From Rhizoctonia solani (Eukaryota > Basidiomycota > Agaricomycetes > Cantharellales > Ceratobasidiaceae): a stretch of 64,000 bases of DNA. The position numbers and the translations under genes are program-made. The notes below the pieces were generated by a model. The model was not told the origin of the DNA and ran no database searches. It saw only the letters and a list, made by a program, of their open reading frames with translations. The stretch lies in NCBI RefSeq assembly GCF_016906535.1, contig NC_057383.1, positions 186,001-250,000 of the forward strand, in the 5' to 3' direction. Shown one piece after another: positions 12,454 through 25,123 of this stretch (the first letter of the stretch is position 1; every line of letters begins with the position of its first letter).

Positions 12454-15400
12454 TATTTCAGTGCGCCTCTCCGGCGGATCATTCTCCCATCTTATACTCC
12501 TCACTCCCCATCCGAAATCCCGGACCCCCGTCACTCCCCCCAGACTCCGGCATCGACCGGCCCCCAATGCACCCCCGGCCACTCGGTCCGATCACTACCC
12601 CATCGCCGATGCCTCTGCAACATAGCCACCGTGCCGATCTCCTCCCTGGCATTCCCGTTGCACCCACTATCGCACACGCAACACCCCTCGCTGCGGATTA
12701 CGCTGCGTTTCCTGAACCGAAACTCTCTCCTGATTCATTTCATCCCCCGCTGTCAAGCCCAGACGTAACTCCCCCCGTCTTCTGGTCTCGTATTTCCAAC
12801 CGATCACTGTCTTGCAGGTACCGGCGGAACCTGATTTGCCTTCGTAATCTGCCGCGCGTAAGCCCAGATGTCTGGGTTCCGGCCTTTATCGAGCCTGCAC
12901 CGTACCGGTTCTAGCCAACTAGTGTCTATACTACCGCGACTCGTCTGTGTAATACACAACTCCGCCTCCACCTGCAGTGGCCCTCCCCCTCTACTCCGCT
13001 CGATGCCAATCTCACGTGGGTCCATACTCGGAATCTCTAGCGCGCACATGTCATCAGACCTCATCAGACCTCGTCATTCCTACACTACCTACGAAAAGCT
13101 CGCGCACAAGTCCACCCGCATACGCACACAACAAATTAACAACTCGAGTCCTCGCTCACAACTATATCACTTGTCGCAACAAGCTCATTTGGTCATCGTC
13201 ACCCCTGCATCTCTATTTGATCGACCGGCGCCGAGGAATCGTCAAGAAAACAAAGTAACCAAGCTGGTGGAACTGGGTCATATTCTCTTTATGGAATCAT
13301 CAAGCATGTTCCGGATACGCTATACCCCTTCCTTCCTTCCCCCTCTCTCTCTTAGTTCTTGAGCTTACTTTACGCCTTGGAGGGGCAAGCGAGTAATAGT
13401 CCAAGGTAAAAATGCGTGTATACTCTCCGCGGCACCGGGCCCCAACCTGATCGACAATCAATCAAACCATACAGTGTGGCATGGCATGGCGTGGCTATAG
13501 TCTAAAACACGGTACTACACTCATTCTAGAGCGTAAATTGCCACCAAAACGCCAAAGGGAACAAGTACATGGGCGCTCCGTGTCGTCCACCAAATCCGAA
13601 CGCTGGGACCATCTTGGTTGTTCTATACCTCATATTTTGTTATGTTGCTTCGGCCGACAGGCTGTCTTGGTAATCGTGTGCTCGGCAAGAGAACCGGGAT
13701 GAACTCGGGACGGGACCTGGCAAACACGCCGTGGCGCAGAACGTGGCGACCATCACCTTTGTGACATGCTACTGCCGGTGGGGGTTTTGTCCTCACCACT
13801 CGGCACATCTCGCGTAGAGGGGAGGAGATATTGAATATGTCAAAAAATTAAGCGCTTGAATACGATTGGTGCGGCGCCGACCTGCGCATACTGTATCCAC
13901 AAGTTGTCCAAATTAAAACACACCATCCTTGAAATTATCGTGTTTTTCTTTCTTTTCTTTCTTTGCCACTGGAATGCATACAATGAACGCCCGGCCGATC
14001 GGTTATATTCGATGTTGCGGGGTAGGGGAGACTCAAAGCCAGAACCGTATGCTTAGGAAATCAAAACGCCGATACATAGCGTACATACTTGGGCTTTCTG
14101 ATCGCCATCCCTCGGCTAGCTTTGCTATATGATATAACCGTGAGAACACAACGACGACTATACTCGGGTTTAGGGAAAAAAAGCTACATTAGGTTATATG
14201 AAGTGAATTTCAGTATATAAAACTTGATTTGGGGGAGCGGTGCGACTTGATTATGAGTGGGGCAAACGCTCGTATAGGAAAGATGAATACGCACAATCGG
14301 TGCCCTCTCCCCGCATTGCATTCGGGTCAAGTGAATAGCACAGGCGTACAATTCTCCGATGGGGGCTTGCCTTTTGTTTTTGCCATTGGTCTGTTACGGT
14401 GTAGTGGCAAACGCACAATCATGAGTTTGCCAAACTCGAAACTTTTGCATTTCGGGGGCTATATGATGATGAACTTATTCAGTCAATAAGAAGTCCCGCT
14501 GTGACTTGCTCGAATAGAAAGTGACCAGGATTACGGAGGATTCTGTATCCTGACTTGATCGGCGCAAGTCTTTTCTCTTCCTAGTGTTTTCCTATAAACT
14601 CGACCAATGAGAGAGAAGAGGGGAGGGGACCTCTATATGCGAATCAAACTCGCAAATCAAGGACTAGGGCGCCGTTGAATTTTTGCAAAGATAGAAACTG
14701 AGCCGCGGTCGGCCATGGCCGTGGTACATCGAGATATGCCCACTGGGAGGCAATTGATAGGGTGTCGTGTGCTGGGACTAGCGCCACAACACAATTGCTT
14801 ACGTCTCCAAGCTACGATTGGCTAATTCGTGGTCTGGTGCATACTATGACTCTCACCCCCTTTCTGCTTTGCAGGGGGAGGAATTTCTGGGTCGTGTTCT
14901 TGAATTGAATCGATCATCCAAGAACCAAAGGTCTCCTAATGTCTCTCTTATTCACGTATATCGTTCTAGACTTCAAGTCTGACCCGGTAATTAACATCTC
15001 CGTCGGTGGTGCCGATACTCCATGACTCTCGGTATGAGGTAACTGACCGTCAAACCGTAATATCGTTATCTACATTCAATTAAATAGAAATTGACCTTGC
15101 TTGTTGACGCAGTAGCGTTGACCATCGGTGATCGAGGAGTACCGCCGACCGAATTCATCCGCGCTTTGTGCCTTCGTACAGCCTCCGTTTTCACAAGAAA
15201 TAGAAGAAGAAGAAGAAGAAGTGTATCAGCTCCACAACGCGATTGAACACAACAAGGCACACAATACAAATTGCGATTGTAGTAGTTGAGAGTTTCATCA
15301 AGCTTCAGCCCTCATACTTTACTTTTTCGGACAGGTTTACGAGAATTGATTGGGTCGTGTCCGGTCTTGATTTGCCGAGATGTGGTTACTGCCAATCATG

Positions 15401-18377
15401 CCTTGCAAGACGTATTGGCCCCTCGGGTCGAGGGCCTTTTGACGGGATCGTAGGGACTAGCAATTTGTTGTCTATTTTCAGAGCCCAGTTCCGGCTGTAA
15501 AGCATAGAGAGGTATTTGAATTCAGAGGTCGTATGTGTGATACCACAAACAACCAAGTTGAGGCTAGGGATGATGTCTTCGCGCTTTTCCACGGCTTGGG
15601 TCTCACCGGGTGATACGTAAAAAGAAACCTAGATATGAGGGAAGTGTAAGATGAGCGGCGCATACACACGTGGAGAGGAAAACACAGGCTGGACAGGTTA
15701 TGTGTTGTCGAGTGTGTAACGCCTCTGAACAAACTCAACTCAAAAGCCGGCGGCAAGCGAGAAGCCTCATTCGCCACAGTTTGTACTTCCATAATTGTCT
15801 TTGAAGATTGATCTAGGCTTATTGCGCTGGGAAGTCCACCGACTTGGCCATACTATTTCCGCGTTTTCCTCCTGATATCGGAACAGAAGGTTAATGCACT
15901 TGAAAGTGCACATGTCAGTGCGAATACGAGGGTGTTCGTTGTTGCTTTTGTCAGACGTCGGTGTAACCTTTGTTATACTTGGCAAGTCTTAAACTGGTAT
16001 AGCATGCCAGCATGAGCAGATTCGCAACTTGGAGTCTCTTCCTGGTCACAGTGAAAGGCAAAATTGATTGACTAGGGTTGCTTTGAAGTTCAATGTGTGA
16101 GTAATTTGAACACTTGTACGAGCTAGATGCGGTTTTGTTTGACACTATTGTTTGTTCAGTCTGCGTTGGATTCATTGGTTATGTAGTTGGCATGATGCAT
16201 GTCATTTTTTCTTTGACTTGCTGGGCTCGACGCGAGGTCTTCTCTTAAATCACTACCAAGGCTTAAAACTTGGTAATGGCGTTCAGAATGCTCCAACCGC
16301 TCAAAGGGACGGTAGCCCTGGAGCATAATCAGTAGCTAGTTGTAGCGCGCCCGTCGCTCGGTAAGTGCTGTTTTCAACTCTCAAACTTGTTTTATATCGT
16401 GGAAAAGCCAACTATGAGTACAACAGCGAATGATTACAACATTTCTGGTGGCAAGTTTGTCACAGTAAGAAGAGTGGGATAACAGTAGATCGTATCTGTG
16501 TCTTGCACGCTGAGCATATCATACTGGGCTGTTTGTAAAATCTCCTGTCCGGATGTTGTTTGCGTGTGGAGGCCACATATCTGTGAAAGCGGGTTGGTAA
16601 GTGTTGAAATATTCGTTGGTTTGCTAAGTAGCTATTAGGCTCCTTGACCGATGGACGGAGTCCCCGAGCCCCAATATGCCTGCGTAGCCTAGAGTATCAT
16701 AGGGGAGAGCGATGGCTAATTTGATCATACCTCTGTCACCACAATTACTTAGTACAGGATAGTCGACATAAAGTCACTGCAATCAAGATGATCGTTGTGT
16801 GAGCGCTAGGTCCATGGGCTGAGCCTTGCTTGCTTGTCCTTAGTGGTATACCCTAATCGAACTCACGTAAATTATTATTGGAAGTTGTGATTTATGATGT
16901 TTACAAATTGACCGCGATCGTCGGGCCCGCCCACTCGCTTAATGATCATTGGGGTCAACTCGCGTAGACTTGGCACAAGCAACGCTGCGCGCAGGAGACG
17001 AACAACTATGCGCTATTCACCCAATGTATGATATGCGCTTTGCAGTTAGTTTCACCGTCTCGACCACTGCTGTCGTGAAATTCTACCAATCATTCCTCGT
17101 TCCGTGTATCAAAGTTTGTCTGCTGAATATTGCCGAAATGTCACAGAATTAAAAGGTAAACAAACAAACTGATTGATCCAAATTGACCCTCAGCGTTCTG
17201 GATAGACACAGAAGGCTTCTAGAACGAAGTCGGGAGCTATAACTAAAGCCACAATTCTCACCGTGAGAACTGGAATATTCTGATTATGTGCGCGTTTCAC
17301 TAGCCTTTTGCGCCTCAACCCAATGCCGGCTTGGAAGTGTAAAAACGGTGTGATCCCTGGTACCGCCAGATTACCGGTTTAATTTCTATTCTCGGTATGT
17401 GTGCTGTTGTTATCAAAAATGGGAACCTGTGGTCCCAACCGATCGCTTACAGGCGAATAACCCGCATACATCATCCATATATAGACATGGTATCCGTGCT
17501 TGTCTGTTTTAAACGCAGCACGTTTCTTGATGTCACCGACGTAACTATGGCAGCACTTTGGCGTGCCTGAGGATTCGGTTAGGCAGTTGCCGACCGAGAC
17601 CCGTGTGATTCCACCTTGCCGGTAAACCGGCTATAGCGAGATGACAGATTTCGTATGCACTGTATGTATGTTTCACGATCGTAGGAAATTAAATAAGTTT
17701 GAGTCTAGCTGTAGCGTAGTTGTTAGAAATTGCAATTGGAGACAATGTGGCTGAAAAATACCAGGAACAGAGATCTAGGTCGGCATAGATTGGGGGATGA
17801 TCAATGAATTAGAACTAGAAGTGATCTTCATTAGAGTATCAGATGCAGGAAATTGTTTGCATGTCGAGCTTTCTTAAAAGATTTCATGGTATACCCCAAA
17901 GGTACGACAACCCTATATCACGTCCGGGGTCTGCCTAGTATGCGCGCCCATAAACCAAAGAGTCCAGAGCCGGACGGTGTATAAGAGGATGCGAATCCTC
18001 GGTAGATTAGACAATTTGCCAAAACCCCGCATATAAAGCACAGATTTTGGGATGTGGAAAATCCGCAATCATATCTACCATATTCATAAGCCCAGCCGCC
18101 GCCTGTCGCACACAATGACTTATCAAAGAACAAATACGAAACGGGCCAGTTAAGGAAGATTGCATCCCTTGACTCTATAACTGAGACCACACGACCCAAA
18201 AATATTATTGTAAAAATGCGTCATTTATGTTCTGCATCCCACCAGACAGTCGATACATAACGTTCATTCACTATCACATATCCGATACACGGGAGTCGAA
18301 ACCAGTATAGCACCATTCTAACTTCATCAACCACTCAAGCGTCCTAATATCCACTAACCCTTACTTCCATCCTCCCA
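12454..18377. other. 5.9-kb stretch with no supported gene
   Basis: No open frame here shows domain character or a convincing exon chain; the longest are about 100-230 codons and mostly lie opposite or upstream of the transcription-factor gene. It includes the probable long 5' leader or promoter of that gene (GC- and C-rich up to about 13350), then AT-richer DNA with a short GAA microsatellite (15199-15223). At 17888-17906 there is a sequence GGTATACCCCAAAGGTACG that recurs near 40245. No tRNA was seen. Confidence 0.5.
15199..15223. repeat. GAA/GAR trinucleotide microsatellite
   Basis: The run GAAATA(GAA)n covers about 25 bp in non-coding DNA. It is a simple-sequence repeat with no evident function. 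Confidence 0.7.
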
Positions 18378-21300
18378 CTACGACCCTATGTGGATGTACG
18401 GCACCCATCGAGCAAACTCCTTCTCCCCGACCTTCTCACGCAGCCCCGCCACAGCATCGTGCAGTGCCTTTCCCGCTTCTCCGCTCCCCACCTGTCCATC
18501 CTGCATCAGCCGTGCATACACTTTGTCCGCTACAAACGGCGCATCCTCATCCATCACAGACCACATCGTCGCAATCACGCTCGGATATCCCGCCATCAGC
18601 ATTCCCGAGGCCAGATGTATCGCTTCATCCGGTAGCTCCTTGTCGCCTGTGGCAGTTTGACAGGCGGACAGGAACGCAAGCCCCTTGTTCCGGAACGTCC
18701 GCTGGTTGATGGCTGAAAGGTCCAGAATGCCGCCGTGTAAGTAGAACCCACTCTGCGTTGGGTCTTTGAGATTTTGGTGGGCGTGGCAAGCAAGGTGCAC
18801 CCAGTCGTGCTGTTCCATTGCATCCAGCACAGTCGTAGCCGTCGCTTCGTCCTCCACTAGCTGCGAGTAGCTGGCTTTGCCTCTGATATGAGATTCTAGA
18901 CATGCGAGCTCCCTAGCGGTGCCAGGCAATGAACTACAGCCGGGTGTGTTGGTTTGACCGATAGCAAGTACTTTAGTAGCCTGGTTGAGCGGTCGCGGAC
19001 CAGAGCCAAGGAGAGCGGCGAGGGTTGGGGTATATGATGAGATGGCGTAATCGAACACTCTTGACCGCGGCTGGTCGTAGTCCCCGGCTGCATGTAGCGG
19101 CAGGAAGGACATGATGCCAGTCGGACACCAAGTGATATGAGGTAGAGTACCACTCGGATGGTCGTTCTATGGGGGTGATGTTTTAGGTAACGTACGCAAA
19201 ACGAGTAACTGGACGAACCATGTAGCCCAGATGAGCAAGCACCGGCCTCACCACATCATGCCACAACGAGGCAAGCACAGGTCCAGCGTCTGGTTCGGTG
19301 TCTCCGAGTCGACGAAACTTGATCCTGTACGTACGCTCCCGAATGCCCTTATCTCGAAGCAGTCGTTCTATTTCCGACCGAGTCTTTTGCGCTTTCTGTT
19401 GATCGAACTTGGGAAGGCTAAGATGACTGACATGGTCGCACTCGGGCAAGATGAAAAGGGCGTCACAGTGGGCTTCGTGACAGTTGATGACCACGACAGG
19501 CCCATATCGAGCAGCGCGAATGAGACGATCAGATTTGATGGGCAGCAGAAAGTGCTCGAACCCACGATGCTGGCGTACCTGCTCTAGTAGCTTGGCATAT
19601 TCTTCAGCCAAGTGATGGCGACGCTCCGGAGTATGGGCGGCAAATGGATCAGTACCCGATGGCGAAACTCCAGAACCTGCTTGGTGAAGCTCGTGGGAGA
19701 CCTGTTGCAGCTGAGATGCAAGGTCGGGGTGGAGCACCGTCAGGTCATCCAGAGGAGTGCAGAGCATAAGACTCTGGTTCCACACCACACATCGTGCATG
19801 CTCCAGCCACTCTAGTGCCAGCCTGTACTCGGAAGACTGGATGGCAGCAGACGCAGCTCGCACAGCAAGATTCTCAGTCATGGACAAGTCGTGATAGCGC
19901 TGAGTGCTAGTAGAGCCAAGCCAGATGTAGTGAGGAAGAAGGTCGATTGTGGCACGGAAGGCTTCGATGGGACTGAGATAGGGGTGCTCGGATGCGAGGG
20001 TTGCCCAACGATGGGCATTATCAAACACATCACGGGGTGGGCCAGTGAGGAGCTGGGAGGACTTGCGAAAGGATTGAAGAGAAGTGGCAAGGTGAGAGGG
20101 GTCACGAGTATGCCGGAATCGGAGATGTGAGATGTAGGCCCAGTGGAAGTGGCGTTTAGACAAATCGGGATGGCCGTCGGGAATAAGCTCGAGTGCACGA
20201 GTGTCGCATTCGATTGCCTCGAACAGGTCCGCCATCTCGCCCGTGTGTTCATATCGATCGGTGTATGACACCCCCAGACTGGCATGTCGGTCTGGTAAGT
20301 CAGGATGGCCGTCAGGAGTGAGGTCGAGTGCACGAGTGTGGCATTCGATTGCCTTGGCCAGGTCCGCCACCTCGCCTATGCGTCGATATTGATCAGTGTA
20401 TGACACTCCCAGACTGGCATGTCGGTCTGGCAAGGATGGATGGCCGTCAGGAGTCAGGTCGAGTGCACGAGTGTGGCATTCGATTGCCTTGACCAGGTCT
20501 GCCATCTCGCCCGTGCGTCGATATCGATCGGTGTATGACACTCCCAGACTGGCATGTCGGTCTGGCAAGCGTGGATGGCCGTCAGGAGTGAGGTCGAGTG
20601 CACGAGTCTTGCATTCGATTGCCTTGACCAGGTCCGCCATCTCGCCCGTGCGTTGATATCGATCGGTGTATGACACTCCCAGACTGGCATGTCGGTCTGG
20701 TAAGTCAGGATGGCCGTCAGGAGTGAGGTCGAGTGCACGAGTCTTGCATTCGATTGCCTTGACCAGGTCTGCCATCTCACCCGTGCGTCGATATCGATCG
20801 GTGTATGACACTCCCAGACTGGCATGTCGGTCTGGCAAGCGTGGATGGCCGTCAGGAGTGAGGTCGAGTGCACGAGTCTTGCATTCGATTGCCTTGGCCA
20901 GGTCCGCCATCTCGCCCGTGCGTTGATATCGATCGGTGTATGACACTCCCAGACTGGCATGTCGGTCTGGCAAGGATGGATGGCCGTCAGGAGTGAGGTC
21001 GAGTGCACGAGTCTTGCATTCGATTGCCTTGACCAGGTCTGCCATCTCACCCGTGCGTCGATATCGATCGGTGTATGACACTCCCAGACTGGCATGTCGG
21101 TCTGGCAAGCGTGGATGGCCGTCAGGAGTGAGGTCGAGTGCACGAGTCTTGCATTCGATTGCCTTGGCCAGGTCCGCCATCTCGCCCGTGCGTTGATATC
21201 GATCGGTGTATGACACTCCCAGACTGGCATGTCGGTCTGGCAAGGATGGATGGCCGTCAGGAGTGAGGTCGAGTGCACGAGTGTCGCATTCGATTGCCTT

Positions 21301-23429
21301 GACCAGGTCCGCCATCTCGCCCGTGCGTTGATATCGATCGGTGTATGACACTCCCAGACTGGCATGTCGGTCTGGCAAGGATGGATGGCCGTCAGGAGTG
21401 AGGTCGAGTGCACGAGTGAAGCATTCGATTGCCTTGGCCAGGTCCGCCATCTCGCCCGTGCGTCGATATCGATCGGTGTATGACACTCCCAGACTGGCAT
21501 GTCGGTCTGGCAAGTCAGGGTGGCCGTCAGGAGTGAGGTCGAGTGCACGAGTGTCGCATTCGATTGCCTTGACCAGGTCCGCCATCTCGCCCGTGCGTTG
21601 ATATCGATCGGTGTATGACACTCCCAGACTGGCATGTCGGTCTGGCAAGGATGGATGGCCGTCAGGAGTGAGGTCGAGTGCACGAGTAAGCATTCGATTG
21701 CCTTGGCCAGGTCCGCCATCTCGCCCGTGCGTCGATATCGATCGGTGTATGACACTCCCAGACTGGCATGTCGGTCTGGCAAGGATGGATGGCCGTCAGG
21801 AGTGAGGTCGAGTGCACGAGTCTTGCATTCGATTGCCTTGGCCAGGTCCGCCATCTCGCCCGTGCGTCGATATCGATCGGTGTATGACACTCCCAGACTG
21901 GCATGTCGGTCTGGCAAGGATGGATGGCCGTCAGGAGTGAGGTCGAGTGCACGAGTGTCGCATTCGATTGCCTTGACCAGGTCCGCCATCTCGCCCGTGC
22001 GTCGATATCGATCGGTGTATGACACTCCCAGACTGGCATGTCGGTCTGGCAAGTCAGGGTGGCCGTCAGGAGTGAGGTCGAGTGCACGAGTGTGGCATTC
22101 GATTGCCTTGGCCAGGTCCGCCACCTCGCCCGTGCGTTGATATCGATCGGTGTATGACACTCCCAGACTGGCATGTCGGTCTGGCAAGGATGGATGGCCG
22201 TCAGGAGTGAGGTCGAGTGCACGAGTGTCGCATTCGATTGCCTTGACCAGGTCCGCCATCTCGCCCGTGCGTTGATATCGATCGGTGTATGACACTCCCA
22301 GACTGGCATGTCGGTCTGGCAAGCGTGGATGGCCGTCAGGAGTGAGGTCGAGTGCACGAGTGTCGCATTCGATTGCCTTGGCCAGGTCCGCCATCTCGCC
22401 CGTGCGTCGATATCGATCGGTGTATGACACTCCAGACTGGCATGTCGGTCTGGCAAGCGTGGATGGCCGTCAGGAGTGAGGTCGAGTGCACGAGTCTTGC
22501 ATTCGATTGCCTTGGCCAGGTCCGCCATCTCGCCCGTGCGTTGATATCGATCGGTGTATGACACTCCCAGACTGGCATGTCGGTCTGGCAAGCGTGGATG
22601 GCCGTCAGGAGTGAGGTCGAGTGCACGAGTGTCGCATCCGATTGCCTTGACCAGGTCCGCCATCTCGCCCGTGCGTCGATATCGATCGGTGTATGACACT
22701 CCCAGACTGGCATGTCGATCTGGCAAGTCTGGGTGCAAATCAGGAGTTAGATCTAGTGCCCGATTGTGATGCCTGACTGCCTTTTCGATGTCGTCTATCT
22801 TCCCAGTGCTTCGAAACCGAATATTGTATAGTTTTCCTATCGTAGATAGCATTTCATGTCCTATTGCGCGGTAGATCAGCGGACGGACAATGCTTTCAAT
22901 CATTACTCTCATTCTTACCCATGCTATCTACCAATAAATAGGAATCTGAATCTAATAGTTGTAAAAAGGTTTCGTCGTTAATACTGTCGTCAGTATCTGA
23001 GCTAGGTGTCCTTGTGCCATCGGATCCTTCCTATTTCTCTTCGATTAGCCACGGCCCAGACGCAGACGAGTGCTCGACCCAAAGTTCTACTCACATCACT
23101 CGTCTCGCCATGGCTAGCCACCACTTCCTGTGAGCTCGAATGTTCGTCCTCCGTTCTGCAATTTTTTAGTTGATTGCTCGGAGGCATGTTCTCGGTCGCT
23201 AATGCTGACGTCTGATCCTTAAGCGAGTGGTATGCCCAAGGCTCAGGTAGGGTCTTAGTGCTATATGAGCTCAGTGCGATGAGCCAGTTGGTTCTTTTCT
23301 ACTCACATGCGATAAATTTTTTGAAGCAGGGGGCAGTTCAAGACTTGTCTGGCTTTGCAGGGATGAATCAACGCGCTGCGTCAAGCCCTCGCCAGGCTGT
23401 TGTCTTATAGGTCTTGGAAAGCAGCACAT
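18378..23429 (-). CDS. TPR-CHAT protein: 19 near-identical TPR units and a caspase-like CHAT protease
   Basis: Exons (minus): 23429-23307, 23253-23095, 23030-22919, 22860-19219 and 19166-18378, separated by 52-64-nt GT-AG introns. With two single-base losses restored (near 22432 and 21687) the coding length is 4,827 nt, giving 1,608 aa. Order: Ser-rich disordered N-terminus starting MCCFPRPIRQQPG; a divergent TPR; 19 tandem 45-aa TPR units (20197-22759); a helical linker; then CHAT with the His in VHLACHAH and the Cys in LSACQTATG (His110 and Cys151 counted from the Met at 19112). CHAT is a caspase-clan fold named for TPR-linked proteins; bacterial relatives cleave partners such as gasdermins or act as CRISPR-guided proteases. 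The catalytic dyad is intact, so activity is plausible; substrate and ligand are unknown. The start at 23429 is the first Met of the only chain that keeps the frame; the Met at 23187 is an alternative. Confidence 0.87.
20197..22759 (-). repeat. Tandem array of 19 x 135-bp TPR-coding units
   Basis: The unit is 135 bp (45 codons) from ALDLTPDGHP to ...AIECxTR. Counting 19 units and subtracting the two single-base losses predicts 2,563 bp, which is the observed length. Units are almost identical in DNA; differences concentrate at codons 11, 28, 37 and 43. Units 12-13 and 14-15 carry the same residue pairs, suggesting a two-unit (270-bp) duplication. Because 135 is divisible by three and all frames lack stops, long meaningless ORFs appear in the other frames and on the opposite strand. 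Confidence 0.95.
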
Positions 23430-24179
23430 CGATCGTCATATCGACACGTTCTCTCGGATTTTCCTCTGGCTTTTTGTGTTTCGATGCGGTACAATGCTGT
23501 GGCTTGGGTGCAAGGCTTCCACCTGTCGCGGGCGCTTGCAACTGTGTTCCTAGCGAACGCGTTACGTTTCCACCGTGGTCCTGTATGCCAGCCTCAGCAT
23601 TTCTGTGATAGCTATGTACTGCATATATCGTTGCGACCTTTCTTGTTCTCAACTCCCGTATTTGCCTATCTGCCGAGTATCTTTCTCTGGTGCTTTCTTC
23701 ATGAAGGTAACCGCACCTTCTCCATTCATGCACCTGCTCTTGATGCCATGATGTTCCAGCTCCTTTCTTAGCGCTAATCCAGTTCTTCACTAATTGGAAA
23801 ATTGCTGTACCGAGAGTATTTACATCGAAAGTGTGCGACCACAGCATAGTTCAAATTACGCGAGGTGGTACCGGTAGCTATGTATAGTCTTATGATATTT
23901 GGTATGTATGTGAATCTCTTTGAAGAGGCGCGTTTGGCAGAGCCCAAGGCCGGCGGACTCCGAAATTTAACATTAGGCAGTGTGAAGAGCATGTCGAGTG
24001 TAAATAACTGCACGCTTTGAAAATGCACAATCAAAGGGGCTCCAGACCTTCGGCCGGGGACCCGTGCCGATACGAGGGTGTTTTGTGGAGCTCAGATTCG
24101 CGAGGCTTCGAAGGCCCATCACGTGCACAGCCTTGAATTTCCAAATTGGAATCGATACTCTCCACCTCTGCCATCACCC
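23430..24179. promoter_or_regulatory. Divergent intergenic region between TPR-CHAT and J-protein genes
   Basis: About 750 bp separate the proposed start codons of two divergently transcribed genes, so both promoters must lie here. I see no clean TATA box. A 159-codon open frame on the minus strand (23847 to 23368) overlaps this region and the first TPR-CHAT exon in another frame. It has no recognisable domain and could be an upstream exon, a small gene or chance. Confidence 0.4.
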
Positions 24180-24988
24180 ATGTCATTGGTCACCCTGCTC
24201 ACTCGTTCCAGCTGGCCTGTAACCACATCTTTTAGCGGAATAAACGGCAATAGAGTACATGGATTTATCACAAGATCATCCACTATTAATTTTCGCTCTT
24301 TCTCACAAACTTGCATATTTCGAGCGACGCACTACGAAACATTGGGCGTCCCTCAGAATGCCACAAAGGGCCAAATAAAAGCGAGTTTCTACAACGTGAG
24401 TTGTTTAGATGAAATGAGAGCCTGGTTTGGGACGTCTTACTCTAAATAAGTAGCTTAGCAAGAGGTACCATCCAGACGTCAGTCCTGACACAAAGGAGAA
24501 GTTCGTGGCAGTCAGCGAAGCATATGGGGTGCTCCACGATGATCGGGCAAGGTAAGTTGGCATATTCAAACACTTTGCAGTATTAACCTCGAATCAATTA
24601 CAGGCGCACTTATGATCGCACTCTTGTGGGGTCTGTCGCTCATGAAAACCCGAGTGGGTCGAGTTGGGCACACGACACTCTGCACCGCCGACCACGAGCA
24701 ACACATGCATGGGAATCTCCACGTCGCCATAGAGCTCAACAGCATGGATCGCATCAGCACCCGCAAGCCCATGCACGTACGTCTTCCGGGGGATACACCC
24801 ACGCATCTCCCCATGCACGGAGAGCGACCGGCGGTGGAGGATATTCACACATTCCACGACAAGATCCGAATTCCCCACTTTCTAGGCTAGAGCGAGAATC
24901 AGCGGTATGGAGGGTGGTGACGGTGTTCGGGTTGCTGTGGGTTGTCGTCAGCCTAAGTGGACTGACAGTTCACGCTGGGAAGCACTGA
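24180..24988 (+). CDS. Mitochondrial-type DnaJ (J-domain) protein with C-terminal membrane segment
   Basis: Hsp40 co-chaperone expected to stimulate an Hsp70 ATPase. Exons 24180-24395, 24454-24551 and 24604-24988 give 232 aa with no frame problem. The N-terminus ([14 protein letters not shown]... to [11 protein letters not shown]) is rich in Arg/Ser/Thr and nearly free of acidic residues, like a mitochondrial presequence. The J domain follows: [20 protein letters not shown], then [20 protein letters not shown] and [15 protein letters not shown], with the essential HPD present. A His/Pro/Gly-rich linker leads to a hydrophobic stretch [19 protein letters not shown] near the C-terminus, so it may be anchored in the inner membrane. 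It resembles small J proteins of the DNAJC30 type in layout. It is divergent from TPR-CHAT and converges on QTRT2 (135 bp between stops). Confidence 0.85.
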
Positions 24989-25123
24989 GCTGGTGAGGAT
25001 ACACCCCACTCCTAGCATGATTCAATTGCTTGATTGATTATATGAATTTGATTCAGAAATTATGAAGTTATTTACGTGACACCATCTCTCTACCTAGATA
25101 GCAATCCATATTTCTTTTTCAGA

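Noticed and set aside
12479..13362. Several 60-230-codon ORFs on both strands around 12.2-13.4 kb
   Set aside because: Overlapping C-rich frames opposite or upstream of the zinc-cluster gene without family motifs. At most a 5' leader.
20396..22479. Many + strand ORFs of 60-170 codons and long alternative minus-strand ORFs (up to 658 codons) across the TPR array
   Set aside because: They arise because the 135-bp unit is divisible by three and lacks stops in several frames. Only the TPR frame is non-repetitive at its flanks and leads into CHAT. The 658-codon frame is genuine only up to the second deletion near 21687.
20197..22759. Regularly spaced repeats that might suggest a CRISPR array
   Set aside because: Units are contiguous 135-bp coding repeats without spacers, in a eukaryotic gene.
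23368..23847. 159-codon minus-strand ORF upstream of TPR-CHAT
   Set aside because: Overlaps the first TPR-CHAT exon in a different frame and shows no family character. Kept only as a note on the divergent promoter region.
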